From: an uncultured Alistipes sp.
GTDB taxonomy: Bacteria > Bacteroidota > Bacteroidia > Bacteroidales > UBA932
NCBI GenBank assembly: GCA_900544175.1
Contig: UQUN01000040.1
Span: 1 to 12,489, forward strand
Reading direction: 5' to 3'
Length of the DNA stretch: 12,489 bases
Shown here: piece after piece, positions 1 through 7,107 of the stretch
Layout: each line of letters opens with the position of its first letter
How positions within the stretch are numbered: the first letter of the stretch is position 1
The notes under the pieces: model-generated
Seen by the model: the letters and a program-made list of their open reading frames with translations, nothing else
Databases searched by the model: none
What the model was told of the DNA's origin: nothing
Program-made: the position numbers and the translations under genes

Positions 1-63
1 CGGTTTCAGAAGCTGCAATCGGGCATCCGGATATGTGGTCAGCTTACAGCCGGCATGCACATG
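1..63 (+). repeat. Dispersed repeat, left copy (inverted relative to right end)
   Basis: Bases 1-63 match the reverse complement of 12409-12471 at 56 of 63 positions with no gaps. Differences are at window positions 14, 38, 41, 46, 54, 59 and 61. The window begins inside the match, so the true left end is not visible. The core includes the palindrome ATCCGGAT. Similarity fades after base 63. No transposase lies near either copy, so this is a short non-coding repeat of unknown type, possibly a REP- or MITE-like element. Confidence 0.85.
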
Positions 64-79
64 GCCAGGCTACGCATGC

Positions 80-119
80 GGAGAATGTACCGATTTTCCG
101 CACTTGCGGTACACTCTCC
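80..119. other. Long imperfect hairpin next to the left repeat
   Basis: Arm GGAGAATGTACCG (80-92) pairs with CGGTACACTCTCC (107-119): 12 of 13 pairs with one A-C mismatch, around a 14-nt loop. A nested alternative, CCGCA (98-102) with TGCGG (105-109), competes for the right arm. There is no T-run on the plus side, so it is a weak candidate for an intrinsic terminator. It could be the end of the upstream transcription unit, part of the repeat element, or a protein-binding palindrome. The rest of 64-144 shows no gene. Confidence 0.5.
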
Positions 120-144
120 AATATTCGAAATCTTACGGGAATGC

Positions 145-160
145 AACTAAAATTTTAGTT
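145..160. promoter_or_regulatory. Perfect 16-bp palindrome, candidate operator
   Basis: AACTAAAATTTTAGTT is identical to its own reverse complement over 16 bases. It ends 17 bases before the -7 element at 178-185, so it covers the place where the -33 box of the first lipoprotein gene should be. A dimeric regulator bound here would be well placed to block or recruit RNA polymerase. The regulator is unknown; the AraC-type protein encoded at 1501-3183 is an obvious candidate by proximity only. A/T-rich palindromes can also occur by chance. Confidence 0.4.
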
Positions 161-177
161 AAATTGGTTTATTTCAC

Positions 178-185
178 TATATTTG
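178..185 (+). promoter_or_regulatory. -7 promoter element for the beta-propeller lipoprotein gene
   Basis: TATATTTG fits the Bacteroidota housekeeping -7 consensus TAnnTTTG. It lies 27 bases before the ATG at 213. A clear TTTG -33 box is missing at the usual 19-20 base spacing (the sequence there is TTTA/TTAG), which fits a weak or activator-dependent promoter. The leader has no Shine-Dalgarno sequence. Confidence 0.6.
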
Positions 186-212
186 TAGACACAAACCACT
201 AACAGTTGTATT

Positions 213-1397
213 ATGAGAACAAAAGCGCACCTATTCAGAGTAATAGCCACAGGGACGGTCATTGCCCTTGCCACCGCCTGCGGACAGAAAAAAACGGAAG
301 GACTTATCAGTGTGAACTTCAACCGGGTTACCGATGTTCCGGCCATGAACATCTCAGAACTGGCCGGTGAACCGGAATTCATAGCCCTTGACAGCAGGGC
401 CGAAGCCTTCGCCACAGGTTACAACTACGCAATAAGCGACCACTACATCTGCATCGGAGCATCCATGCGCGGCCCGGCCAAACTTTACGACAGGGCCACG
501 GGCAAATTCCTCTGTGATGTAGGCACCATCGGCCGCGGCCCCGGCGAGTACCTCAATACCTACGGTTCTCCAAGGATAGACGAGGAGGACGGCACGATCT
601 GGCTTCTTCCCTGGCAGACCAAGACACTGCTCGGTTACGACATAAGCACCGGCAAGTTCAAGAAAGAGGTACCCCTGAAATACGGAGTACCCAAAGGACA
701 GTTCCAGGTGGACTCCAAGGCCGGTACGGTAACAGTCGCCGCACTGCCATTCAGGGATATAGTGCCGATGATAGCATGGCAGCAGGATATGCAGGGCAAT
801 ATACTCTGGGAAATACCGGCAGGCCACCTGACCATGACACCCGAGTTCAGCAATGAGATAGAAAGCAGAGGCAACGTGGAAGGAGCTTTCGACCTGTCGC
901 TGATAACCTGGGGCGGCGGACAGGACTCACTGTACGTAATCAATGAGGGTGCCGTCAATCCGGTCTACACCATTGACTTTCATACCAAAGAGGTGGAATC
1001 CGAGGACTACAGCCTCAACGTCAACGAGGATGCCCCCATCCACTCCTATATAATGCTGCCCGGACACTTCATCACCAGTGTAAGCTACCCCGTACAGACT
1101 GAATGGGGATTCAGCACCGGCAAACCCGAATACGTCGTCACCGACCGCCGGACAGGAGAAAGCATAAAAACCACATTCTACAACGACTACCTGGCCAGAG
1201 AGACCGACTACGTATCCTTCACCGGCGGCTACTGGTACACTGTCCTTGACCCGGAGACCTTTACCGAAGTTGCGAAGAACGCCCTGAAAGAAGGCAATCT
1301 CTCTAAGGATAACAAGGCCCGTATTCAGGAAATCCTCGACGGCCTCACCCCCGAGAACAACAACATCCTGATGCTCGCTCCCATAAAGCTCAGATAA
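213..1397 (+). CDS. Six-bladed beta-propeller lipoprotein (BF3164/DUF5128-like)
   Basis: The 394-residue protein starts with a lipoprotein-type signal: basic MRTK, a hydrophobic stretch (residues 10-22) and a probable lipidated Cys23 in ALATAC. The lipobox is imperfect because Ala replaces Leu at -3. The mature part has the hallmark of the Bacteroidota six-bladed beta-propeller lipoproteins: a blade reading 'LYDRATGKFLCDVG' followed by IGRGPGEY (residues 106-113), then 'GYDISTGKFKKEV'. Length is typical of the family. These are predicted envelope proteins whose ligands are mostly unknown, so no substrate is claimed. The ATG at 213 is preceded by a TAnnTTTG promoter and gives a complete signal peptide. 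The next gene, a membrane-bound TPR/AraC regulator, starts 103 bases downstream with its own promoter. No catalytic motif was seen. Confidence 0.8.
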   Translation: MRTKAHLFRVIATGTVIALATACGQKKTEGLISVNFNRVTDVPAMNISELAGEPEFIALDSRAEAFATGYNYAISDHYICIGASMRGPAKLYDRATGKFLCDVGTIGRGPGEYLNTYGSPRIDEEDGTIWLLPWQTKTLLGYDISTGKFKKEVPLKYGVPKGQFQVDSKAGTVTVAALPFRDIVPMIAWQQDMQGNILWEIPAGHLTMTPEFSNEIESRGNVEGAFDLSLITWGGGQDSLYVINEGAVNPVYTIDFHTKEVESEDYSLNVNEDAPIHSYIMLPGHFITSVSYPVQTEWGFSTGKPEYVVTDRRTGESIKTTFYNDYLARETDYVSFTGGYWYTVLDPETFTEVAKNALKEGNLSKDNKARIQEILDGLTPENNNILMLAPIKLR

Positions 1398-1439
1398 TCA
1401 AGCAACAGAAACATAAGATCCAAGGTCAGCGCAGATAAA

Positions 1440-1471
1440 TTTGCTCTGCGGCAGGCATGTGAGTATATTTG
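1440..1471 (+). promoter_or_regulatory. Promoter for the TPR/AraC regulator gene
   Basis: TTTG (1440-1443), 20 bases, then TATATTTG (1464-1471) matches the Bacteroidota -33/-7 arrangement well. The predicted start of transcription near 1476-1478 leaves a short leader of about 25 bases before the ATG at 1501. The regulator can therefore be made independently of the upstream lipoprotein gene. Confidence 0.7.
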
Positions 1472-1500
1472 CTTGAAATCCCATAACACTGGCCATACTC

Positions 1501-3183
1501 ATGCATATACGAATTAACATATTCCTGACACCGCTGACCCTGCTGATGCTGCTGCCGCTGCTCTCCGGCTGCCGACACGCGGACATACACGGTTACGCCG
1601 GCAGCCACGACGACACTCTGGCATACTACGTCAATAAGATACAGGACTGTTTCGCCGTACAGGACTACGACGGGGCATTGAGCATATCGAACAGACTTAA
1701 AGACCTGGGCAGCGGGACAGAGAACAGCCTCTACGTCCTTTACGCCGAAATATACAAGGCTCAGTGCTTCATGACCACCAACGTCGTCGACTCGATGTAC
1801 TTCTACTTCGAGAAAACCCTTCCGGAGGCTCTGGCGGAAAAGGACTGGTGGGCCGTCGCCACATTGTACAATGCAATGGGAGGTAACGCCGCATTCGGAG
1901 AAGGAAACTACTCCAAAGGCATAGGCTACTTGACCGAAGGCGTGCAATATGCACGTGAGATACAGGACACTTCCAGGCTGATGCTGCTCGAGACAAACCT
2001 GGCGATGCTCTATTACGCCATCAACGATTCCACAGGCCTGCGCTATGCACTCGATATCTACCGTATGGGACTTGACAGGAAATACGACTACAATATCTTC
2101 CTCGGAGCACTCATAACGGCCTACATGTACTGGATGCTGCACGATGCCCCAGAAGCCATCTCATACGCAAGGAAAGCCCTGCCTTATGTGGAGAAATACG
2201 ACCTCGCACGTGAGACATGGTCCCTATATGCCGACATCCTCCGGAACAACGGCGGCAATGACAGCGCGGTAATCTACTATGAGAAGGCATTCCGGGAAAT
2301 GCAGGGGCCAGGCCTTTTCTCCGTCTCCGGCCTCTTCATAGGCTACTCGCAGTACCTGAAGGAAAACGGACAATACGACAAGGCCATAGACGTGCTTCTG
2401 CGCGGACTAAGAACTACCGACACCCTGAGAAGTCCGATGATGAGACCTCAGATGTTTCTGATACTGTCCGAGATATATGAGAAAATGTCCGAATACGGAA
2501 CAGCCCTGGACTATTATAAAAAATACAATGAGGAGGGCAACAGGCTCCTGAGTCTAGAAACCGAGAGGGAGATCAATGCCGTCCGGATGGAATATGAGAA
2601 AAAAAGGCATGAAGTGGAGCTGCTGGGATGGCGCAACAGATACAACACCGCTGTCATGGCTTGTGCTCTTGCGATATGCGTACTGGCCGGACTGTACGTG
2701 CTCTATCACAATAAGAAGAAAAACTACCACCAGCTGCTCAAACAGCATCAGGCCATACTCGAGAAACAGGATGCCGGACCGGCAAGATCCGCCGCGGTAT
2801 CCATGCCGGAAGACCGGATGAAAGAAATGTTCGACAGACTGGAGTCGCTGATGCGCGGACAGAAGCTGTACCGCCAGGGCGACCTGTCAAGAGACAAGGT
2901 GGCACAGATGCTCTCGACCAACAGGACCTACCTGTGCGCCGTCATAAAATCATTCACCGGCATGTCGTTCAACTACTACGTAAACTCCTTCCGCATAAAC
3001 GAGGCCGTGATGATACTGTCCGACCCCGGAAACGACACGCCGATCAAGGCCGTCGCAGCCAGTCTCGGATACAACAACCTGACCACCTTCTACAGACTCT
3101 TCGAAGCGGCCAAAGGGATGCCGCCGTCCAGATACCGCGATACTGTTTTACAAAACGCCAATTTGGCGGATTGTAAAAAGTAA
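1501..3183 (+). CDS. Membrane-anchored transcriptional regulator: TPR sensor, TM helix, AraC-type HTH
   Basis: The 560-residue protein has four visible parts. First, an N-terminal signal with a good lipobox, LLSGC (candidate lipidated Cys24). Second, a helical region (about residues 40-350) of tetratricopeptide-like repeats with recurring YA, A-Y-Y and ALDYYKKY motifs. Third, a charged, probably coiled stretch and a single transmembrane helix near residues 384-402. Fourth, a cytoplasmic AraC-family domain with helix-turn-helix 1 around 461-487 (DLSRDKVAQML) and helix-turn-helix 2 around 514-547 (AAASLGY-like 'AVAASLGYNNLTTFYRLF'). TPR-TM-AraC proteins are common in Bacteroidota and are thought to sense envelope or periplasmic signals; the signal here is unknown. 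No kinase or receiver domain is present, so it is not a hybrid two-component protein. It is flanked by two lipoprotein genes that are plausible targets or partners. The final codons overlap a hairpin. Confidence 0.85.
   Translation: MHIRINIFLTPLTLLMLLPLLSGCRHADIHGYAGSHDDTLAYYVNKIQDCFAVQDYDGALSISNRLKDLGSGTENSLYVLYAEIYKAQCFMTTNVVDSMYFYFEKTLPEALAEKDWWAVATLYNAMGGNAAFGEGNYSKGIGYLTEGVQYAREIQDTSRLMLLETNLAMLYYAINDSTGLRYALDIYRMGLDRKYDYNIFLGALITAYMYWMLHDAPEAISYARKALPYVEKYDLARETWSLYADILRNNGGNDSAVIYYEKAFREMQGPGLFSVSGLFIGYSQYLKENGQYDKAIDVLLRGLRTTDTLRSPMMRPQMFLILSEIYEKMSEYGTALDYYKKYNEEGNRLLSLETEREINAVRMEYEKKRHEVELLGWRNRYNTAVMACALAICVLAGLYVLYHNKKKNYHQLLKQHQAILEKQDAGPARSAAVSMPEDRMKEMFDRLESLMRGQKLYRQGDLSRDKVAQMLSTNRTYLCAVIKSFTGMSFNYYVNSFRINEAVMILSDPGNDTPIKAVAASLGYNNLTTFYRLFEAAKGMPPSRYRDTVLQNANLADCKK
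3146..3178 (+). terminator. Hairpin overlapping the 3' end of the regulator gene, possible terminator
   Basis: Outer arms TTTTACAA (3146-3153) and TTGTAAAA (3171-3178) pair perfectly. After a symmetric AA/GA internal loop, inner arms CGCCA (3156-3160) and TGGCG (3164-3168) pair around a 3-base loop. The hairpin ends 2 bases before the TAA stop and is followed by a T-rich stretch at 3187-3195. It would partly insulate the next gene, which has its own possible promoter. The T-run is displaced from the stem, so termination efficiency is uncertain. Confidence 0.5.
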
Positions 3184-3186
3184 AAC

Positions 3187-3217
3187 TTTCTTTTTCATGG
3201 TTTATGATATAATATTG
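3187..3217 (+). promoter_or_regulatory. Possible promoter for the BACON lipoprotein gene
   Basis: TAATATTG (3210-3217) matches TAnnTTTG except for one base, with TTTC (3187-3190) 19 bases upstream as a one-mismatch -33 box. The ATG is 49 bases downstream of the -7 element. The match is weaker than the other promoters in the window. Read-through from the regulator gene 82 bases upstream is an alternative. Confidence 0.4.
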
Positions 3218-3265
3218 TACCGATGAAACACCGTTACGATTTATAACATTTAAACTTATACCAAC

Positions 3266-5104
3266 ATGAACAAGATGAAATCAATGAATGCCGCAATCAC
3301 CGTATTGCTGTGCGGAGCACTCCTTACTGCCGGATGCAATAAGGATGAAAAACCTCAACCGGAACCTGACGCGCCCAAACTTGAAATCACTTCCGGGGAC
3401 ATCACGGCTGACCCTTCCGGCCAGGAATGCTCAGTAACTTACACCATAACTGACAAAACGGGAAACGGAGAAACAACCGCCCTATGCACAGCGGACTGGA
3501 TTGCAGAATTGGACTGCACCGCAGAGAACACCGTGACATTTACCGTCCTGCCCAATGAGACAGGCGAAGAGCGCAATACGGTACTCACTGTCTTATACAG
3601 ACATGAAGGAGGAGAGACCAGGGACTCAGTGAACGTCAGCCAGAATGCAGCAGTGCCCGGATACGACTACGAACTGAACGCCAGCGTGCTTACCGGCACT
3701 TACTACGGGACCAAGTACGGAGTCAACGGCGAATACAGCTACTACACCACCATATCGGACGTGCCGTACACAGATGACGGATACGGACAGCCAGGCGGGA
3801 CATACTATGTATTCGACTGTTTCGGTCCTGCTCCCGAAGATGCCGGAGCCCCTGTGATTCCGGTGGGCACCTACACTCTTGGAGAGCCGGGAACAACGGC
3901 TGAATTCACGTTCACCCCGGAACTGTCCGGAGCGTTCACCGCGGGTGATGACGGACGGCCCGGCCCCATGTACGCGATATTCGCTGAAGGCACCATGACT
4001 GTAAGCGAGGACGGAAACGGCGGCTATCTCATCGAAGCCGAGCTTCTGGACACTGACGGGAAGACCCATCATGTCATATACTCCGGAGATTCCGGAACAT
4101 GGAGGGATGACTCCCTGCCGCCATACGGCAACATCGAGGAGGACGTGGACTTCACTGCCATAGCCGCAACTGCCGAGCTCTACAAAGCGGCGAGCGACAA
4201 GACGATAATGCTCGTCACGATGCAGTTTTCAGACAACACCGTCGATGACAACGGCAATATTCCTCAGACCGGAAACGTCCTGACAGTTTCAGCATGGCTT
4301 CCATACGATGCAAGCGGAGCCATAGCGTCAGGAAAATACAACATCTCATCTTCGGTTGTAGGCGAGAGTTTCGCGCTGGAGCAGGGATTCATGGATTACA
4401 ACGGCCTGGCCGGCGGCACTTATATGACAGTCTACGGAGAAGACGCTTACCCTTATTACGGTTTCATCACTTCGGGAACCATGACCGTAACTGACTTGTT
4501 CGGTTCTTATTACATAAGTTGGGACTTCACCACGGACAGCGGACAGAAAATAACCGGAAGCTACGGCGGCAGGCTATCTGTAGGTATGCATGATGAGGCA
4601 TTCTCGTCACTTGAGGGGGACATCACTCTTGACCTCACCAACGTAGAGGCCACGGCAAACTATTACGGAGACTGGTATACCAACGGCGGTGGAAACTGGC
4701 AACTCTCTCTCAAACCGCCGTTCGGTGTGACAGAAGGCGACGGTATGCAGGTAGACCTCGTCGCTGAGAATCTAGGATTCGAGGCAGGTATCCCGTCCGG
4801 GACATACACGGCCGGTGCCGATGGTACTCCAGAGCCGGCATACCCGGCAATCGGCGAGTATCGGCAGGGGTTCCTGAAGTATGGAGGAGTTATGAACGGA
4901 ACCGGCTATATGGGAGGATTCGACGGAATGCAGCAACCGAGCCTTCTTGCTCCGGCGACATCGGGAGACCTCACCATCACCGCCAATGATGACGGAACCT
5001 ACACACTGACATTCAGTTTCCTGGATGACAAAGGCAACACATGGGACGGAGAGTGGACCGGATTCATCTCACTTATCAACAGCGATCCATTAGCAGGACT
5101 TTAA
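3266..5104 (+). CDS. BACON-domain surface lipoprotein with three internal repeats
   Basis: The 612-residue protein begins with a signal peptide and a clear lipobox, LLTAGC (Cys24). The residues after the Cys (NKDEK) are lysine/acidic, resembling the surface lipoprotein export signal described in Bacteroidota, so display on the cell surface is likely. Residues about 37-127 look like a BACON domain (Trp-containing 'CTADWIAEL', an Asn-Glu-x-Gly-x-x-R segment, ending SVNVSQN). BACON domains are often linked to carbohydrate or mucin contact. The rest is three diverged repeats (about 130-285, 300-440, 459-607). Each contains a 'SGTY/SGKY/VGTY' turn and a later 'GTMTV...Y.I....D..G' segment ending in G-x-W or G-x-x-G. 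No catalytic motif or glycosidase domain is recognisable, so a binding or structural role is inferred. It is the last gene of the plus-strand module and ends before a strong terminator. Confidence 0.75.
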   Translation: MNKMKSMNAAITVLLCGALLTAGCNKDEKPQPEPDAPKLEITSGDITADPSGQECSVTYTITDKTGNGETTALCTADWIAELDCTAENTVTFTVLPNETGEERNTVLTVLYRHEGGETRDSVNVSQNAAVPGYDYELNASVLTGTYYGTKYGVNGEYSYYTTISDVPYTDDGYGQPGGTYYVFDCFGPAPEDAGAPVIPVGTYTLGEPGTTAEFTFTPELSGAFTAGDDGRPGPMYAIFAEGTMTVSEDGNGGYLIEAELLDTDGKTHHVIYSGDSGTWRDDSLPPYGNIEEDVDFTAIAATAELYKAASDKTIMLVTMQFSDNTVDDNGNIPQTGNVLTVSAWLPYDASGAIASGKYNISSSVVGESFALEQGFMDYNGLAGGTYMTVYGEDAYPYYGFITSGTMTVTDLFGSYYISWDFTTDSGQKITGSYGGRLSVGMHDEAFSSLEGDITLDLTNVEATANYYGDWYTNGGGNWQLSLKPPFGVTEGDGMQVDLVAENLGFEAGIPSGTYTAGADGTPEPAYPAIGEYRQGFLKYGGVMNGTGYMGGFDGMQQPSLLAPATSGDLTITANDDGTYTLTFSFLDDKGNTWDGEWTGFISLINSDPLAGL

Positions 5105-5174
5105 AAAAATGAATACTGCGGCACAGCCCAGATAGTGTCTGGCAGCAGCATCGCAGGCTCATTTTCAATAACAT

Positions 5175-5210
5175 AAAGGCCGGAAGGATACAATGTCCTT
5201 CCGGCCTTTT
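5175..5210. terminator. Strong bidirectional intrinsic terminator
   Basis: A perfect 14-bp stem, AAAGGCCGGAAGGA (5175-5188) with TCCTTCCGGCCTTT (5196-5209), surrounds a 7-base loop. The A/T ends of the stem give a U-rich tail on both strands. It lies between the convergent lipoprotein gene (ending 5104) and tsf (ending 5235), and probably serves both. Bases 5105-5174 show nothing else. Confidence 0.9.
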
Positions 5211-5234
5211 CTATTCCTACTCTTAAATGTCTAA

Positions 5235-6230
5235 TTAGTCCACGAGGGAGATGCGCTTGAAGACGGTCACCTTGGCATCCTTGTCAACGGCTGCGATAGC
5301 GGCCTTGACTGAGGTCTTGCCGTCGCCCATCTGGTACTCCTGCTCCTCGAGGGTGTTCTCCTTGAAGAACTTGTTCAGACGGCCGTTGGCGATGTTGTTG
5401 ACCATTGCCTCCTGGAGATTGGCGGCCTTCTCGGCTGAGACAGTCCTGATGATCTCACGGGCCTGATCTGCCTGCTCGGGAGTAAGCCAGCCTTTGGCGG
5501 TATTGGACTGGATGTGGTCCTCGCTGTCCACGTGGGCGGGGTTGATACCAGCCTTTGTGAGAGCAGCATCCACCGCTTTCTTCACAAGCTCCTCCTTGGT
5601 CTTCTCAACAGCTACCTTGAGCTCCTCGTCTATCACGCCCTGAGGCACGGCCTCTTTGTTGACAGCGACGGGATTCATGGAAGCCACCTGCATGGCTACG
5701 CCCTTTGCGAGATCGAGGGGAACTTCCTTGTTGAAGCCCACGATGGCACCAAGCTTGCCGTTGATGGTGTGGATATAAGAGATAATGTAGGGAGCCTCTA
5801 TTTTCTCGTATGCGACGAGAGAATGTTTCTCACCTGTCTTGCCGATCTGCTCGGTGATGGCTGCCTCTACTGTACGGCCGTCAGCGATAGTGCAGGCTTT
5901 GAGGGCCTCCATATCGGCAGGCATTGCCTTGATAGCCGCATCAGCGATGGCATTGGCAAGAGCCTTGAATTCCTCATTCTTGGCTACGAAATCTGTCTCG
6001 CAGCCGAGGCAGAGCAATATTCCCTTGCTGCCGTCCACCTTTGCCACTACGGCACCCTCGGAAGTCTCGCGATCAGCTCTCTTGGCAGCCACGAGCTTGC
6101 CTTTCTCACGGATGATCTCCTTGGCTCTCTCATAGTCACCGTCTGCCTCGATAAGGGCCTTCTTGCAGTCCATCATACCGGCACCGGTCATCTTACGGAG
6201 TTTCTGAACGTCTATTGCTTTTATTTCCAT
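5235..6230 (-). CDS. tsf: Translation elongation factor Ts (EF-Ts)
   Basis: EF-Ts is the cytoplasmic guanine-nucleotide exchange factor that recharges EF-Tu from the GDP to the GTP form. The 331-residue protein has the conserved N-terminal helical domain with LRKMTGAGMMDCKKAL (about residues 11-26) and the signature TDFVAKNEEF (about 79-88) that starts the EF-Tu-contacting core. The C-terminus ends in a typical 'KVTVFKRISLVD'-like tail. It is longer than the E. coli protein (283 aa) but in the range usual for Bacteroidota. The ATG lies 19 bases after the rpsB stop, so the two genes are co-transcribed, as in most bacteria. It is the last gene of the operon and is followed by the terminator at 5175-5210. 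Confidence 0.97.
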   Translation of the reverse strand: MEIKAIDVQKLRKMTGAGMMDCKKALIEADGDYERAKEIIREKGKLVAAKRADRETSEGAVVAKVDGSKGILLCLGCETDFVAKNEEFKALANAIADAAIKAMPADMEALKACTIADGRTVEAAITEQIGKTGEKHSLVAYEKIEAPYIISYIHTINGKLGAIVGFNKEVPLDLAKGVAMQVASMNPVAVNKEAVPQGVIDEELKVAVEKTKEELVKKAVDAALTKAGINPAHVDSEDHIQSNTAKGWLTPEQADQAREIIRTVSAEKAANLQEAMVNNIANGRLNKFFKENTLEEQEYQMGDGKTSVKAAIAAVDKDAKVTVFKRISLVD

Positions 6231-6249
6231 GGTTTTCGAGATTTTAGAA

Positions 6250-7107
6250 TTAGTTTTCCGCCACTTGACCGGCTTCTGCGGCCGGTGCGGGAACTTCCTC
6301 TACAACGGGAGCAGGAGCTGCGGCCTCAGCCTTGGCAGCATTTCCCTTGCGGGGACGCACCTTCTTGCCGGAAGCTGCATTCTCGGCCTCACGGGCCTCA
6401 TCCTCCTTGTCCTTCTCAAGCCTCCTCTCCTCAAGTCCTTCCTTGACTGCCGAGCAGAGTGCATCAAGGATCACTGACACAGACTTTGCGGCATCGTCGT
6501 TTCCGGGAATCACATAATCAATAGGGGTGGGATCGCAACATGTATCAACAACTGCGACAACCGGAATATTGAGACGGTTGGCCTCCTTTACTGCATTCAT
6601 CTCCTTCTGCACGTCTACCACGAAGAGGGCAGCGGGAAGACGGTTGAGGTCAGCGATGGAACCGAGGTTCTTCTCAAGTTTCGCTCTCTGGCGGGTAATC
6701 TGAAGACGCTCACGCTTTGCAAGTGTCTCAAAAGTACCGTTGGTCATCATCTCGTCGATGGTGTGCATCTTCTTGACAGCCTTGCGGATGGTGGGGAAAT
6801 TGGTAAGCATTCCGCCGGGCCATCTCTCTGTAACGTAAGGCATATTGACACTCTGGGCATACTCTGCCACGATGTCCTTTGCCTGTTTCTTGGTAGCCAC
6901 GAAAAGGATACGGCGTCCCGCACGGGCGAGCTGCTTCATGAAATTCGCGGCTTCGTCTATCTTGACAACAGTCTTATGCAGGTCTATGATATGGATTCCG
7001 TTCTTCTCCATAAAAATATACGGAGCCATCCTGGGATTCCATTTTCTCTTCAGGTGACCGAAGTGAACACCTGCATCAAGTAAATCTTGGAAATTTGTTC
7101 TGGGCAT
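6250..7107 (-). CDS. rpsB: 30S ribosomal protein S2
   Basis: S2 binds the small ribosomal subunit near the head/body junction and is needed for S1 assembly in species that have S1. The 285-residue protein shows the family hallmarks: LLDAGVHFGHLKRKWNPRM near the N-terminus, the 'RWPGGMLTNFPTI' segment, and 'VVDTCCDPTPIDYVIPGNDDA' near residue 190-210. About 50 residues at the C-terminus form an Ala/Glu/Lys/Pro-rich extension absent from the E. coli protein (241 aa); it looks disordered. The ATG has no Shine-Dalgarno site but sits after an A/C-rich leader, as usual in this phylum. It is preceded by a long structured spacer and followed by tsf. Confidence 0.97.
   Translation of the reverse strand: MPRTNFQDLLDAGVHFGHLKRKWNPRMAPYIFMEKNGIHIIDLHKTVVKIDEAANFMKQLARAGRRILFVATKKQAKDIVAEYAQSVNMPYVTERWPGGMLTNFPTIRKAVKKMHTIDEMMTNGTFETLAKRERLQITRQRAKLEKNLGSIADLNRLPAALFVVDVQKEMNAVKEANRLNIPVVAVVDTCCDPTPIDYVIPGNDDAAKSVSVILDALCSAVKEGLEERRLEKDKEDEAREAENAASGKKVRPRKGNAAKAEAAAPAPVVEEVPAPAAEAGQVAEN

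Noticed and set aside
1..147. Open plus-strand frame from the window edge, in the same frame as the repeat at the right end
   Set aside because: After the shared 63 bases it has no similarity to the other copy, includes the 80-119 hairpin, and has no recognisable domain. It could be the tail of a truncated gene, but nothing supports that.
1426..2142. 238-residue minus-strand frame opposite the regulator gene
   Set aside because: It overlaps the signal peptide and TPR region of a well-supported gene and carries no recognisable motif.
5514..6446. 310-residue plus-strand frame opposite tsf and rpsB
   Set aside because: It is a shadow of two certain minus-strand genes, with no signal, domain or promoter of its own.
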